Below, one piece after another: positions 1-13,600 of a stretch of 64,000 nt of DNA. The notes under the pieces are model-generated. The model searched no databases. It saw nothing but the letters and a program-made list of their open reading frames with translations, and was not told the DNA's origin. The stretch is taken from assembly GCA_024362935.1 (NCBI GenBank), contig JANCRA010000019.1, positions 11,590,501 to 11,654,500 on the forward strand. The letters are read 5' to 3'. Position numbers and translations under genes: made by a program. Source of the DNA: Setophaga petechia. Lineage: Eukaryota; Chordata; Aves; Passeriformes; Parulidae. Within the stretch, counting starts at the first letter, position 1, and the number at the start of each line of letters is the position of its first letter.

Positions 1-3000
1 TTTTAAATTAAAATAGTTTTTCATATGACAGCACCTTATTATCTGCATCTGTTCTATGTCTCAGTACTGAAGATTCCAGCTTGTCATCTGTACTCCAGTC
101 ATGTCACAGCCAGTTCAGGGGAGCTGCAGTTCAGAATAATTTCAACTTGCTATGTGCCTTCAGTCATACTTAGTCGTGTTTTATGCTTTTCTTTTTTCCA
201 TCTGCTTGGTATCAAAGACTCTGAAGGACAATATGCTGATCATGGCTGATCTGATTTTGTTGAAATTCTCTCTAAACGCTTCTTATAACATTCTTCTAAA
301 ATGCTAAGTCTTAAAGGATCAGCCCCTTCTCCCAGAAGAGTTAGCAAGTTCTGGGCACTTTGACTCAACCTAATTACACAGCATCTTGGAGAGGGGAAGA
401 AATACTGTTACCTTTGCCTAATTCAATTAGCCTGTGTTCAGACATTCTGAACACAGAAGAATTGCATGTACTTTGTGATTTCATTAATTTTACTTTACTG
501 CATTGACAGTATTCATGCTAGAGTAGGGAGGGTGGAAACAAAAGGCTTAAAGGCTACCATATCACAAAAATACCAAAATAATCTAGTGTATCTGGATGGG
601 CTCAGAATACATTCTGGTGCATTAACCTTCCTGACAATTATGCATGCAAAACATCTTGCATGTTTCCAAAGCAGCCTATATCAGCTTATCAAGGAGGTTG
701 TACAACTATTGAAAGAATTCTGAGGTGGCCTTGAAATCAAGCCTTGGACTGAAAAAAACAACCGCAGTTCCCAGGCTCAGAAGACCAGTAAAGCAGCTCC
801 AGGGATATAGCCCTGCCAGAGACCAACACTAGGATCCTCTTCCACAGAGTGCAGGGAAATGGTGTCACTGCATAGCTCAGATGGATGCTGTCACTTTGAA
901 ACCAAGCCCTGAGCCTCACCTCATCTGCTGTGCAAAGAACAGTGGCAGCTAGACTGATTGACAGTGTTCCTTTAAAGAGACAGGTTTCATTTGGCAATCA
1001 CATCCCCTGTATTTTCATTGGCATGAGCATTCACTTAAATGAGGCACTGTACAGGCAAATATTAATTTTGAGGGTCTGAAAGTGAAACAACCTTGAATCA
1101 ATGAGAGAGAGAAAAATATTCTTAAGTTTACACCCAGACATTGCCTATTATCTTGCTATCAACTCTCACAATAATTAGTAATGATACCTCAGCAAGATTA
1201 GATTATAATATTTATCTCAGTTAACAACCTTTCTAATTTCTCAAATTCCACTTGTTTATTTTGGAAATTACAGAGAAATAATTTTACTAGTTCTGGTCAA
1301 GTATGCAAATGTCTTTTAAAAAGTATTTCACCAACATATTTACAACTTTGGAGACCAAAGGGGACATATGCAAGTCACCTGTTAATCAGGTAACAGCATT
1401 ACCCCACGGTTTTAGAACTACATGCTAGCAAGTCATGACTAGAAATGCAAGAGAAGTCAACTTAATTCTTAGATATTTCTCAGGAGTACACAATTACTCT
1501 TAAAGAAAGGGACTAAAGCTATCAGAGCCAGACTGAGCCACTGACAGGCAGGCAGCAGTAACAGTGTCCTGGCAACTGCCTGAGCTAGATTCAGGCAAGC
1601 CTAGATTCAGCCTAAATTCAGTAGTATCCTGGTCATAGATGAAAAGCACTTGCTCGACTTTCTACCCAAAAATCAAAACTACTTGATAAAAAGAACAGTG
1701 TTTTGATTACCAGCTTTCCAAACTAGCAACAAGACTCCCAACACTAATTACAAAAATAGGAACCACACAGACAAATCTGCCAGGATCACAACCAGCACTC
1801 CCAGAGGCGCTGGCCCCTGCTGCGTGCATAACAGTGGTTTGCCTCTTTGTCCAAGGCAGTGTTGCTCCCATGCCCTGCAGAATTCCAGCAAGAGGAGAGA
1901 AGAGAGATCAGAGGGTGCTTACAGATCCAAAAGACTGCATACCTCCATGCCTGGCTCCACTTCTGCAGGCAGAACAGGTGTACATGAAAGGTCTTCAGTC
2001 ACTGTAAATGTATTTTCTGAGTTTGTGAAAGATGGGAGTTCATGAGAGTTTACAATGTAGAACCTCAGGGTTAGGGTTGGAAAGAAACAAAATGTCAAAT
2101 AATAAAAGGTTATTTTCACAGTGGCAATAGCTAACTGGGAATTTTTGGGCTGCTGACTTAATAGAGACCTGAGAGTCCAAAGTTACCAGATTAAGGAGAG
2201 AATGGGCCAGCACAGCTGACCTCAAATGCAGGGAAAAAATAAACAAAAAAAAAGAGTTGGTGAATATGGCAGGGGAAAGAAGTGGTTACAGTTAGGAAAA
2301 ACAGAGGGAACAAAGAAATCAATAGTGGCATTTGGGGTTTTTTCCATTGTACCGCGCCTTGACTTTTCTTATTTTGAAAGCCAAAAGAAGCAGGTACTCT
2401 TGACCTTTATTTTCTGCATCCCTCTTTGCTGCCTGCAAAAATAATTGCTGTTTCCAGCATCTGTCTTAGGAAGCCAGGAAGAGCCTTATTCTAAGAAAGA
2501 CACAGTGGAGAAAGAAGTAGTGTTCTTGTATGTGAAGTGATCAGATGTAGGATGTGGTATGCACTGAGCAATGCTTGGGCAGATTTGAGTATACAAATAG
2601 AAATAAGAGTTATTTCATCCCCCCACATTTAAGTTAGGCTCTTGCCTTTTCTGTGTGTTTTGGCTTTTTTTTCACTGCCACAAAACCTCATCATGGGGCA
2701 ATGTGTGGTAAGGTCTCACCCCTCCTCTCCCATGGGGTTGAAATGTATATATTGGGCAGCTTCTGCTCCTGGGAGTAAACAAAGGTGGATCTCAGGAAAA
2801 TCTCCAGACTGGGAGTGAGCCACTGCAGCCTCTAAAGTTTCACCATGGAGATGGAAGGACATAAAACATGGCTGCCTACCAAACAATGTTAATTTTTACA
2901 AACACTGATAAATCCCTGTGCATCCTCTTCCCTTCTGGATATGCAGGTAAGTACGCCCATCTCCCAGCAATCTCCCTCTGTTCCTTTCTGTGCCATATAA

Positions 3001-5399
3001 GGTTTCTGTGCTTCAGTCCAATTTGTGTGAAATTCAATCATTTGTTGCCTCTTACTGTCTCTAAGAGGCACAGTATAAATAGACGACAATAAACTTGGGA
3101 AAATATCCATGGTAAAAAGGATATAGACTAAAAGTTCAAGAGACAGATGAAAAGCAAACAGGAAAGGCAGCCCAGTGTCAGAAGACCTCTTGAGGACTTG
3201 AAGAGGCAGCACAAATGCATGTGGGAAAGAAGAACTTAAGATCAGGAGGTAGAGTGTGGCAAGTATTGCTCTACATTTACACAACAATGTGACAATCTAA
3301 AAGAAACTTCATTTTAAAGAAAATCTTACACACTGACTCGACAAAGTAGCCTATAAAATCAAGTTTTCTTATTCTGAAAGAAGTTGCTTGAAGTAAGACT
3401 TGTGGGTTTGTAAGAAGTGACTGTGCACTTCATACAGCCAGACTCCACAGACTGTTGGCTAATAAGAACCACAGTACCATTTAAACCTTCTTATAATTTC
3501 TAGTAACTTCCTTCCATCTGCCATCTTTCTTTTAATTTTTCATTTATTGAATACGAGTTTCCAAACAGCACAGACCCAGTCCAGACCAACAGGATCACTT
3601 TAGAAGTGAAATTAGATTTGCTAGCAGCAAGACAAGCCACTAGAAGTATTATTTCCAGCGGAAAACAAAATTAGGCAGTCTTTTAAAAACAGAGGTGGAT
3701 GAAGTCCAAACACAAGTCTGTGCAGCTATCTCTTAATCAATGTTTTTCAGTAACAGAACAAAGAATAATAGTCTTTTCTGAAACCTCTTAAAGTGCCTGC
3801 AAGTTACTGCAAGAGAGGTCATGCTTACACTGAAGCCTAGTTCCTCTGTGTTAACAGATGTTCAGAATAACCCAGTATACATCAATTTAAGTAATTCAAA
3901 TCCAAGTAATCCATTTCAAACCAGCTGCAGCAACAGGGTTTCTGCAATCATGTCTACTGGCCACCAAGTCTACTGTGAATCTAAACACCTACTTTTCTTT
4001 ATCCATTTCTGAGTCATAAATACTCAAAACTACACAAACCAGTAGAAGCCAACATATATCAAAGCCTCTACATCAAGCAAAGCAACATGAATTCAATTAC
4101 CTTCTGCAGACAGTATAGGTGTTTGAATTAACTTTGTAATACCAAAAGCACCATCCATAACTTGCTACACATGCTGATGAATATCCAAGGTTCACTCTCA
4201 CCCTGGCCCTAGGGATAAGATTGTATTTTGAGGAGTTTTATGGTGATGGGAAGATGGGGTTTTACAGTGATGTTACAACAGATTTGCTGTAGACATGCAT
4301 AAGAAAAAAATGAGACCAACCAACCAACCAACAAATAACCCAAACCAAACAACTCCAATCCAAACTAAAAATTTAGACAGATATTAAGGCTGTACAATTA
4401 AATGCAGAAGTAAAATGAAAACACTTTGAAACCACACTAAACTTTGTTGCTTCATACATTCAGTACTGGTTTTTGGCTAAAATGATAAGTACTGTATTAA
4501 TAAAGATGAGCAAATTTCTAGCTTAGCATTAATCAGTTAAGCTTTTGAAATACAAATCTTCTGAAGGATAATTTTCAATTCTTCATGATATGACATGCAA
4601 TCAAAATTAACAGTGTATTTACACCCATCATTTTAAAGAAGGCTTTAATGCTAGCACACTTGGAATTAAGGCCTTTCAGTAAATACAGGAAGAAGTAACA
4701 AAAAAGTTTTGCAGATGGGTTTTATGGCTTGTTTCTAGGCTCAGAAGTCTTGATTAAAGCCAATTTGTGAAACAAAGTACCACATGTAGCTGGTGGGAAA
4801 AGCATAGAGATAATTTAGATAGTTGTCAATATGTTCATTTTTGAGTATTGCCAAATTCTCAAAAGCATAGTTCTTCCAAATTGTACTTATTCATACTTGA
4901 ATATTATATGCACACATTAAAATTTTGCTTTGAAATACACTTTGACCAACGTTTCAAATCACAGATTGCAAGGTATCTTAAATGCTGACTTGGTCAGCAT
5001 TTTTCTACATCTTCTTCATGACAATTTTGAAAAAAAAAAAGATTCAGGTCTTGAATTTTGGTCTCAAATATATCAAACATATATGGTTTAGAAATCTCTC
5101 AAATTCAAAGGTCCTATGTGTTCAATGAAATACTTAGATTAGGCAGGAGGTCAAAAACCCCAAGTTTTTTCTTAAAGAGCTTTTCTCTCAAAAAATTATT
5201 TTGAAAAAGAACCATTACTAAAGGAAAATGGGTAACATCAGATTTTACTTTTCTAAGAATTGTATCAGTTTTTCAACCTCTTTACTAGTATTCATGTATG
5301 GAAGTATAATGCAATTTATATGCAAAATGCAGAAATTAATACATTTTCAACTGACTCATTTTGTAGGCAAATCAGCATTAATGAAACAAGCTAATGTGT
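1..5399. other. Intergenic DNA, nothing recognised
   Basis: This is AT-rich sequence with only short ORFs lacking family resemblance. A short CCAA run lies near 4317-4333 and A runs are scattered. In mammals the next gene in this direction is MYBL1, on the same strand as VCPIP1, but no MYBL1 exon or CpG-island promoter is visible here. Confidence 0.6.
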
Positions 5400-8300
5400 G
5401 AAAGGCTAGATAAAAACACACATTATAAAACCAAAGCAGATGTTTCAACTTATAGTTTTAATATAGCAATCAAAGAAAATTCCAAATACTGTACAGTGAA
5501 GTGTAGTATAGTACACTATATACTGTTATAATACACTATTGTTACATTACTGATAAAAAAATCAAATATAATTAGTACAGCAATCACAAATAGAACAAAC
5601 CAAACCTTGCTGGATAACAGCCAGTACTGTGAGATGGTATAGTTTCTATGCTAATTTATTTTTAATTCAACATGTAAAGCACTTACTTTTTAAAAAGATT
5701 TTTTTCTAAATATATACACTATTTTAATTCCTATTTATACATTTTAAATAGCATTCCCTCCTAAAAGTGCACTCTTTCATTTCTTGGCAATAATCCTCAT
5801 CAAACTTAAAATAACTCTGAAAATACCCACTCTTGTTTCAACCTTTTATTGCTCAACCACAGGCATAAGGGCTCAGAGGGAATCCTGCATTCTAAAGATC
5901 TTAAGCAACTTCTTCATGAAGCTCAACTGATATCCACAAGCAAAACAAAGAAACCACTCTCTGTTGTGGCTTTTTTTAACAAAAGGATTAACTTCATATT
6001 CATATTATTATTATTTTACAAAAGCATTTAGATTCTGATATTTAAAAATAGGAGCCAAACAAATGTAGAGATAACAGCGGCATCTTCTTAAATCATTCAT
6101 TTTCCATACAACTCAGATAGAGCATCACTCTCCCAACTGTAAACATACCAAGAATTTTGTTACCTGGCATTTTCAGCGCATTGAAAAAGTGGCAACAACA
6201 TCACTAACCCTGTGACAATGACAACAGATTCTACTTTATGAAAGAGTGTAAATCAAGTATTTTGGCCTTGCAGGGTTGTTAGCACACAGCCCTGGGGCAC
6301 TGTGCCTCTGTGCCACTGCTAAAGCACTCTGGCAGAGGCAACGTCTAGCTTGTATTTTGCAGCCAGCACAAGACTAGTAAACTATATGGAACTCACAAAG
6401 CCAACAATGCACACAGCTGTTTTGTGACTATAACAGGGAAGACATCCCAAATACACTTCTTTGATTTCATTTGAAAATCTGCTATTTATTTTCCCTCGCT
6501 GAAATGCAAACAATTCAGAGAGAAACAGCACTGTCAAAAAGTCAACTAAGCAGCCAGCCATTTGAAGTAGTAAAAGTCTTGGAAAACTGATCTGTTCTCC
6601 CGAGGTTTCCCATATGCTCATCAGCAATCTAGTTCATTCCCTTTTTTATATTTGTACTAGGCCCGTATTTTTAGCAGTCATCTTTTCTTTGGGTTATACA
6701 TACTAAGCCATAGTAGCATTTAGGATTTTCTAATGATGTGTCTTCCTTGCCATGAGACACAGTGTAGAAGATCCTTGGCCTTCAGACAAGAAAGTAATCA
6801 CGGTGGGTACCCAAAACCACAACCTCTTTCCACAGGCAATTTGGTAGCAAGAATTTGGGTTGGTTGCCTTTACTTTTCAAGAAAAGGGCACCATTCTTGA
6901 CATTTGAGAAGTCCTACTGAAACACCTTCTCATCCACAATGAGCCAAAGTCTTCCCTGCCCTTGTACCCCAGTAGCATTTTCCTGACTCTAACAGGAAAT
7001 TCTAACAAGCACACTGGTGCTTCTTGGACAGGCACACAGATTTGTCTCCATTTAAATTTGCACCCACTGCCAGCAACCAAATGAAACATCTGTTCCAACT
7101 TACACTTCAGTGTTCTTTATTTCACTTCTCCTGCACAGTCACATCTCACTGGCACATAGATGAAGTTTAGCTTCACTTGAGAGTACCAAGAGCTATCTAT
7201 CTTTCTCAAAACCACTGATATTAAATGCATGAAAAAGCTATGTGAGATAAGAACACTGAAAAGAAATATGCACAATCCTGCCTTCCAGAATTCACCTCAG
7301 CAGATCTTGTGACTGACATTTTACCAGCTCTGTGAGACCATCTTCTTTTAGGAACTGGAGGGTTCTGCTCTACACGACTTGAGTGGGCCCAAGATGACAC
7401 TAATGGTGAGTCAAACAGAGCTATTATCTGTTTCTACGCCTATTTAGATAAGAAGGAAAATGTCAAATTACTGCTGAAATGGGAAGTGTGTCAAAACTAA
7501 ACCAAGCCTTCCTCTTTACACTGTAAAAGGCACACAAACTTCTGCAGTCTTACCAGAAAGGCATGAAAGAAGTAAGCATTTTTCCTTGAAATAAGAATGA
7601 AGGGCAATAAATATTTCCATTTATTTCAAACTTGAAATTCTGCCATATACACTGCTCACTCATTATTTTTCCAGCCAAGGAAGACTTTTTTTTTTCTAAA
7701 GAAAAGGTTAAAACTATCAAAGCATTGGCTACCTGGTCTAAAATGCAAGAGATCCAGGAGATTCCTCCCCCCCAGCCTCTCCCAATTGACATTCTTTCCC
7801 AGAACAAGTCACTGCTATACTTTTTCAACACTGTGACAAAGAACAAGCCCCTACTCAACATTTTCTATATAGATGTAGCCTTCAGCGAGCTAGACTGATT
7901 CATGGGAGACTAAATGTTTTCAGAAGTCATGGCAGGCTTCCAGGTGCTGCATGTGCATCCTGTTTCTCATTGAATAAGCCCTGCCAGTTAATCAGTGCAT
8001 CAGCAAGGTCAGTTCTGGCAAGCCAATTACTTCATACATTCCAAGTTTCCAAACTGCTAACTTACTGGATAGCAATTTGAGATCTTAACATTTTTCATTA
8101 ACATTTATTTGTGAAAATGTTGTATTTATATTTTACCTCTAAGTAGTGTATGAAATCATAAAATATTTGTACCATCTACATGAAAAGTTAACCAACAGAG
8201 TAATTTTAATTTACTTTGAAAAAAGAGAACAGCTATTCTTTAAGTGACTTGCTTCATTTCAGTTCTACATACAAAAATAAATCCTTCCCCATGGGACATT

Positions 8301-9789
8301 TTCTCATACTAACGCTTAGAACTGTTTAAGTGATTAGAAATGTAAAAAGTGAGGAGACTTTCCTGAATACAAACATATACAACACAAACCACATTTGTGA
8401 ACTGGTAAAAACCTACATGTGCACAAACACAGACTTCAGCATTTAAATGCTCTTAATTCCTTTGAAGCTGTATTAACATCTTTTCATCCATTCAATGTTA
8501 TTTTACCATGGGAAGAAGCAACAACAGTGCATTTAAATAACTATGAAGATAGGAAGCAAAGTGCAGTATCAGAAACACATTCCATCCTTAGGGAGCAAGT
8601 ACAATGGCTGCTTCTTAAAAACTAGCACTACAGGTCTGATGAACACACTGCTCCAGTGGATACCAGCTCTATTATCATGGATGCAGGGAAATCTGCATCA
8701 CAAACTGAAGCGAGGCTGAGAGAGGTGGGTAGTCTTTATAGACACTGAAACAGCTTGTATCCCTTGTTCCCACAGAGTAAACAGTGAGCTTCTAAAAGCT
8801 CAATTATCACCGAACACTTTAGGATAATGCGTGTTAGAGTCATTTCCTTCCAATAAATTGTTAATTTGCCCTTAAGTGGACTGCTGTTATTTCATTTTTG
8901 CTATTTCTAACCAATGCTAACAATCTAAGTCTTCTAAAAGAAATGGATTTGCCATTGAACATTTGCTCTTACTTGAAATTGCCAACTTCTCTCCCGTAAT
9001 TGTCTCAAAAGTTGCACAACCACCTGACCAGTATGGTATTTGGGAGGAAATGCTACAAGACAGCACCAAAATGGTTGTGTTGGCTCAGACAGCCATGCAT
9101 AACCACACCACATTCAATGTATCTTCATCATCTGCTGTGTGGCCTTTTTTAGAACTTGCTTTCCATCTGACAATAGGAGAACTTAGACCTCAGTTTACTA
9201 AAGTTATACCCATTCCAAGATTTCTGAGAGGAAGGTATGAATGAAAAAGTTATTAAATTGGAGAAGTGCCAGCAAAGTGTAATTAAAAGTACTGTATATG
9301 CTGCATTAAATTGAGCAGAAGTTTAGTTCCAGTTACTTTTTGAAATGTATGTCTAATTTACGACAATAGGGTATTTTTTTATTGGAATTAAGTACCTGGG
9401 ACAGAATTAACATGGCCATGTTTCTAGTTTTGCCTGTTCTAGCCCTTCCAGTAACCTTAAGCTAGCATGGTAAGAACCTTGCATGGGCTTAAATTTTAAG
9501 ACTTCTAAGAAATTAAAAATTACAAAGAATTTTCAAGAACCCACATGTACAGCAGATATTCATCTCAGTGCATTTCCTAATAACTAATTTACAGGTAACA
9601 GAGCCAGCCTGGGCAGCAGTATGGTAATATTGAAAGCTATTGCCAATCACATGCTTATCATGCACTGAATAAGATGATATAATCTTTGACATACATACAA
9701 GATTTAATAACTAATCACTTTGTGTGGCCCAGCCAATAAACATTACATTTGAACAGTAATTTCTTCTACCCCTATTAGATTTTAACCTA
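5400..9789 (-). other. Probable long 3' untranslated region of VCPIP1 (end not located)
   Basis: Downstream of the VCPIP1 stop the sequence is AT-rich and free of recognisable repeats and coding exons. VCPIP1 transcripts in other vertebrates, as I remember them, carry a 3' untranslated region of several kilobases. Several minus-strand AATAAA hexamers occur (TTTATT on the plus strand near 5655, 5843, 6485, 7621 and 8105). The one near 6485 is followed on the sense strand by a GT-rich stretch, but the sequence alone does not pick one. The lower boundary given here is a guess. RNA reads ending in poly(A) would settle it. Confidence 0.4.
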
Positions 9790-10661
9790 TCAAGAGTGAT
9801 CCATTGGCTCAGTTGCATTAGTGATTCCTGCATCTTGACTATCCATCTCCTCAAGCTCCTCAACAGAATTTCCCTTTTGTGCTTTAGACCTTGCAGGGAA
9901 TGTTGTTCCCACAGAATTCACCATGTTACCATCAGCTGATTCAGTATTCAAGTGTTCAGTACCACTTGGTGCAGACAATGATTCAGGTAAGGCAGCCTGA
10001 AAGCTCCCAGTTTTAGCAGTTGAACTCACTGCCTCTACTTTTCTTTGAGATACATCAACTGATGCTGACTGCTCTGTATTCTGATCCCGCAAATGTCTAT
10101 CCATTGAAGCCTGAATAGAAGAGACCATTTCCTGCAACTTTTTTCTCTGTGCCTCAATCAAAGTGGGGTCAAGCTGCCTGCTGTCTCTCATTGTCACAAC
10201 TCCCGGAGCAATTCGAATAAGCTCACTGTTACCAGAAGCAGCTGGGAATACAGAAGGCTCAATTTTAGCAGAAGGACTGAAGTCCGTTTCTGTGCTATGC
10301 TTTCTTAAAAGTGGTGTTTCCCTGGCTCTTTGATCATGTTGTTGACTACTAGATGCAGTTCCTAGGGAATGCCCCTTTCCTTGAAATGCAGTTATGTTAT
10401 GTAGTTGTTCAGATTTCTTTTTCACTACTCCACCACTACCCAGCTTCAGTATTCCATGTGAAGGACTTGCTTCCCTGCTTCTTGAAGCAGCTTCTGCTCG
10501 CACTTGACTTAAGGCCTCTTTAACCAGCTCTTCAACATCGGGACCGATCGGGAAGTGCCCAGCAGCATCCACACACAGCTCCAGTCTGTCTTCTGCTGCA
10601 TTGTACACAAAGTTTTTACCAGGCAGATGTGGAAAAGTGCAGTGCTTGCCATCAGCCAAAC
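9790..10661 (-). CDS. VCPIP1: VCPIP1 coding exon 3 (C-terminal region and stop)
   Basis: This last coding exon encodes residues 924 (split codon) to 1213 and the TGA stop at 9792-9790. The acceptor is TCTTTATAG before GTTTGGCTGATGG. The first residues, LADGKHCTFPHLPGK, continue a conserved globular stretch to about residue 990. After that the tail is Ser/Thr/Gln-rich and probably disordered, with conserved islands such as RIAPGVVTMRD and an acidic end EELEEMDSQDA. It closes with TEPMDHS, as in other vertebrate VCPIP1 proteins. The tail holds many possible phosphorylation sites; the family is regulated in mitosis by phosphorylation, but the residues used here are not shown by the sequence. No ATG opens this exon: the first codon after the junction is TTG. 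Confidence 0.96.
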
Positions 10662-13600
10662 CTATAAAGACAGGAAAAGTTATTCAAAATGCTAACGTAT
10701 TTTAAGGCATGCTCTGAACACACAGTAATTACTTTATTTAAATTTACTGAATCAAGTATGTAAAATCAAACACTGAAAGCTACTACTGTGGGAGAAAAAC
10801 CATAGGCTTTTATGCCATACAATAACCACAGCATGCTGCAAAGATGCTGCTGCCTTCTGTGATGACTCTGATGAGGAGACAATACTGATAGTACTATTAC
10901 AAGATAAAATGACCACACTGCTACGACTTGCAGTTCTATGCTTGCAGTAATGTAAAACTAGCCAAACCCCAGCACTACCACCACCCACACCCCCAAAATC
11001 ACACAAAACCAAACCATCAACAATCAAAACCCAAAAACTGACAAGGAGAACATTTCAAGACACTGTCTGGAGAAATACTATTTGAGACTACTTCCATACT
11101 AGTTAGAATTGTAGTAGGATTTCTGGTTGCCTAACTGCTGCTAAGCCTGAGGAATTTCAAATTTGGTATTTTGTCTTGTTCTCTGAGAGGAAGTGTTGCT
11201 AGATTAACAGAAGTGTTTCAAGCTTACTGCATTTAGAAGTCCCAGATATTATAACTATTAACCTTTACAAAATAAACATAAGGCATAATATTATTGTTCT
11301 GCTGTTTAATTGTCCCACTTGACCAGTCTGTTAAAATTAAGAGTTCACTAGATAATTTTAAGTTCTGAAGTTTCTTTGTGCCAAAAATGGACAACATTCA
11401 GTTTTTACAGTTTATCATCATAAAACACAAAATAACTCTTTCAACTCTGTCCCATGCAGGCTGTGGTAAAAGCAGTAAGGCATCACTTCAGTGATGGTGG
11501 CTTTCTGTGAGTTAAAAGCTATCTGCAGATGAAAACTTGGCTGCAACAATTCTCTTCACTTTAGTTCCATCAGCTATGCATGGAGAGCTACAATGAAAAC
11601 AACACAGTTTAAAAGGTGCCAGGAACAGGTGAACTGTTGGGATTTTTCCTCTCATTCTCAAAATTCTTGAAGAAAACCACCAGAAATTATTCAGAAGCGA
11701 AGCAACACAACAAGCAAATTCTATTTCTGTATTACCAAATACAATGCTTTCAAAATGAGTATTCTGGGCAACAGTGGAAAAGGTCATTCAATAATTTGAT
11801 AAGTTATTAAACTGTTTTCATCCTAATGAACCTACTTATTAGTCTCATCCTCCACAGCTTCTGATTCACACATGCACAATTGCAGAGGACCTACAAATAA
11901 GATTTTATTCTGAGAGCTTCAGACATGTAGCTCCTTTCTTTACATATCCATGGGAACCAATAACCAAACAGCCAAAATGCAGAACAGAATTTAACCTCAA
12001 ACACCTACCTGTCTAACTTTGCCAGAGAACATATTTTAAGTACATCATTTAGCAGCTCAACTTTCATTTGCAAAAGAGAACTGAAACAATTCCTGTGATT
12101 GACCAAAACTGCCTCTGAGACTGCAATCCCAAAATCTCAAAGTAGGACCTTAAACAAGATCTATTAAATCAAGTTTCAATCAATTAACAGTACCTACACT
12201 TCACAGACAGCTTTGTTCCCAAGGTCCAGTATGATAAGTACATTATTACATTACCTAAAAGATTACAAATAGGTAAGTAGCTTCTTAAAGTGGAAAGATA
12301 AGTCAGATTGTTGCATACTGAAATTGTAAAAGTGTACTAATGTTGAAATAGGAATTGTACCTACCAAGACAGTCTGTAATTGAAATTATTGCACTTCTCT
12401 GTATGCAGGCATTTTACACTATTATCTGCTACAGCCTTATTTCTCACACAGTAAGCTGGGAAAAATGGCTTTTAAGTTAGACATTTTCTGTGAGTTGGGT
12501 TAAAATCCCTTGGATTCATTTCAGGATTTCAAATCTGGCTAGCCATTAACTGGTCAAAAATACTCTTTCCATCAGGCACTGTTTAAGCTGACTCACTTTC
12601 CACAAACAATGCAGCACTCGTTACTGCACAAGCACAGTAAAAGAAGGAAAACTAAAAGGAAGCATGTAAGACACTTAGCATGCTAACTCTATTATCAGGC
12701 TAATAATTCAGTGGGAGTTAGTGGGCATTGAGTACATCACACATTTAAATTTATTTCTAGAAATAAGTAAGATAAGGTTGATAAAACTGCCTAAGAAAAA
12801 AATCAAATAGCAAGAAAGCAGTAAAGGGACCATTATAATAGCTGAAATCACAACAGCTAAACTGTCAATGCAAAGATTTCATCAAGAAAATAAACTCTGG
12901 GAGAAAATAACTCCTTAGTACTTTCTTCTCTAAAGAAACAGTTCATATTTTTTGTGGGCAGTATTTTTAAAGCCATCTAAAAATCAAATGTACTCTACTT
13001 GCTTGGTGATTCTGCACAGAACCCAAGATGAAACATTCAGCAATTCAAGAAGGGGATTGATAGTTTTGCTTTTGAACTATTACCTTAGGAATATGAAAAA
13101 CAAATTTAATCAACCATTTAAATTTAAAACTTGGAGTACCCTGTATAAAATATCTACTAAGAAGCACAAGAAAGGTAAACTCCTTATCCAGTAAGCATCT
13201 TAGAGTAAAGGAATGGGTGTTATGATTTTCTTGGTTTTGATCTTTACAGGAGAAAAAGATTGAGAAAACAAAAAATCGGTTGATTTTTTTTTTGTCATAT
13301 TGTTACTAAGAAAAAAAAAAAAAAGAGTTGCTTGTACAATTCGGGAAGTGAAAATTTCAGGAAGTAAGAGGTTTAGGTTCAATGAAATAGGTTTAGGCAG
13401 GTTCCCTAGTCTTGGTCTATCTGAGGGAGCATTAGGACTTCTCCAATATTTAAGAATGAAAATTTACCATAGTAATAGAATAAAAAAAAAAATATTTATG
13501 CTTACAAGTGACTCAATACCAATTGACAGTTTTCAGGATTTGGAAACAGAGGAAGGAAGGAAGGAAGGAAGGAAGGAAGGAAGGAAGGAAGGAAGGAATA

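Noticed and set aside
2065..2080. Telomere-like TTAGGG motif
   Set aside because: Only about two partial units (GGGTTAGGGTTGG) are present, too few for an interstitial telomeric repeat.
1..5399. Search for MYBL1 exons or promoter
   Set aside because: No Myb-repeat coding sequence or CpG island was recognised at this end of the window.
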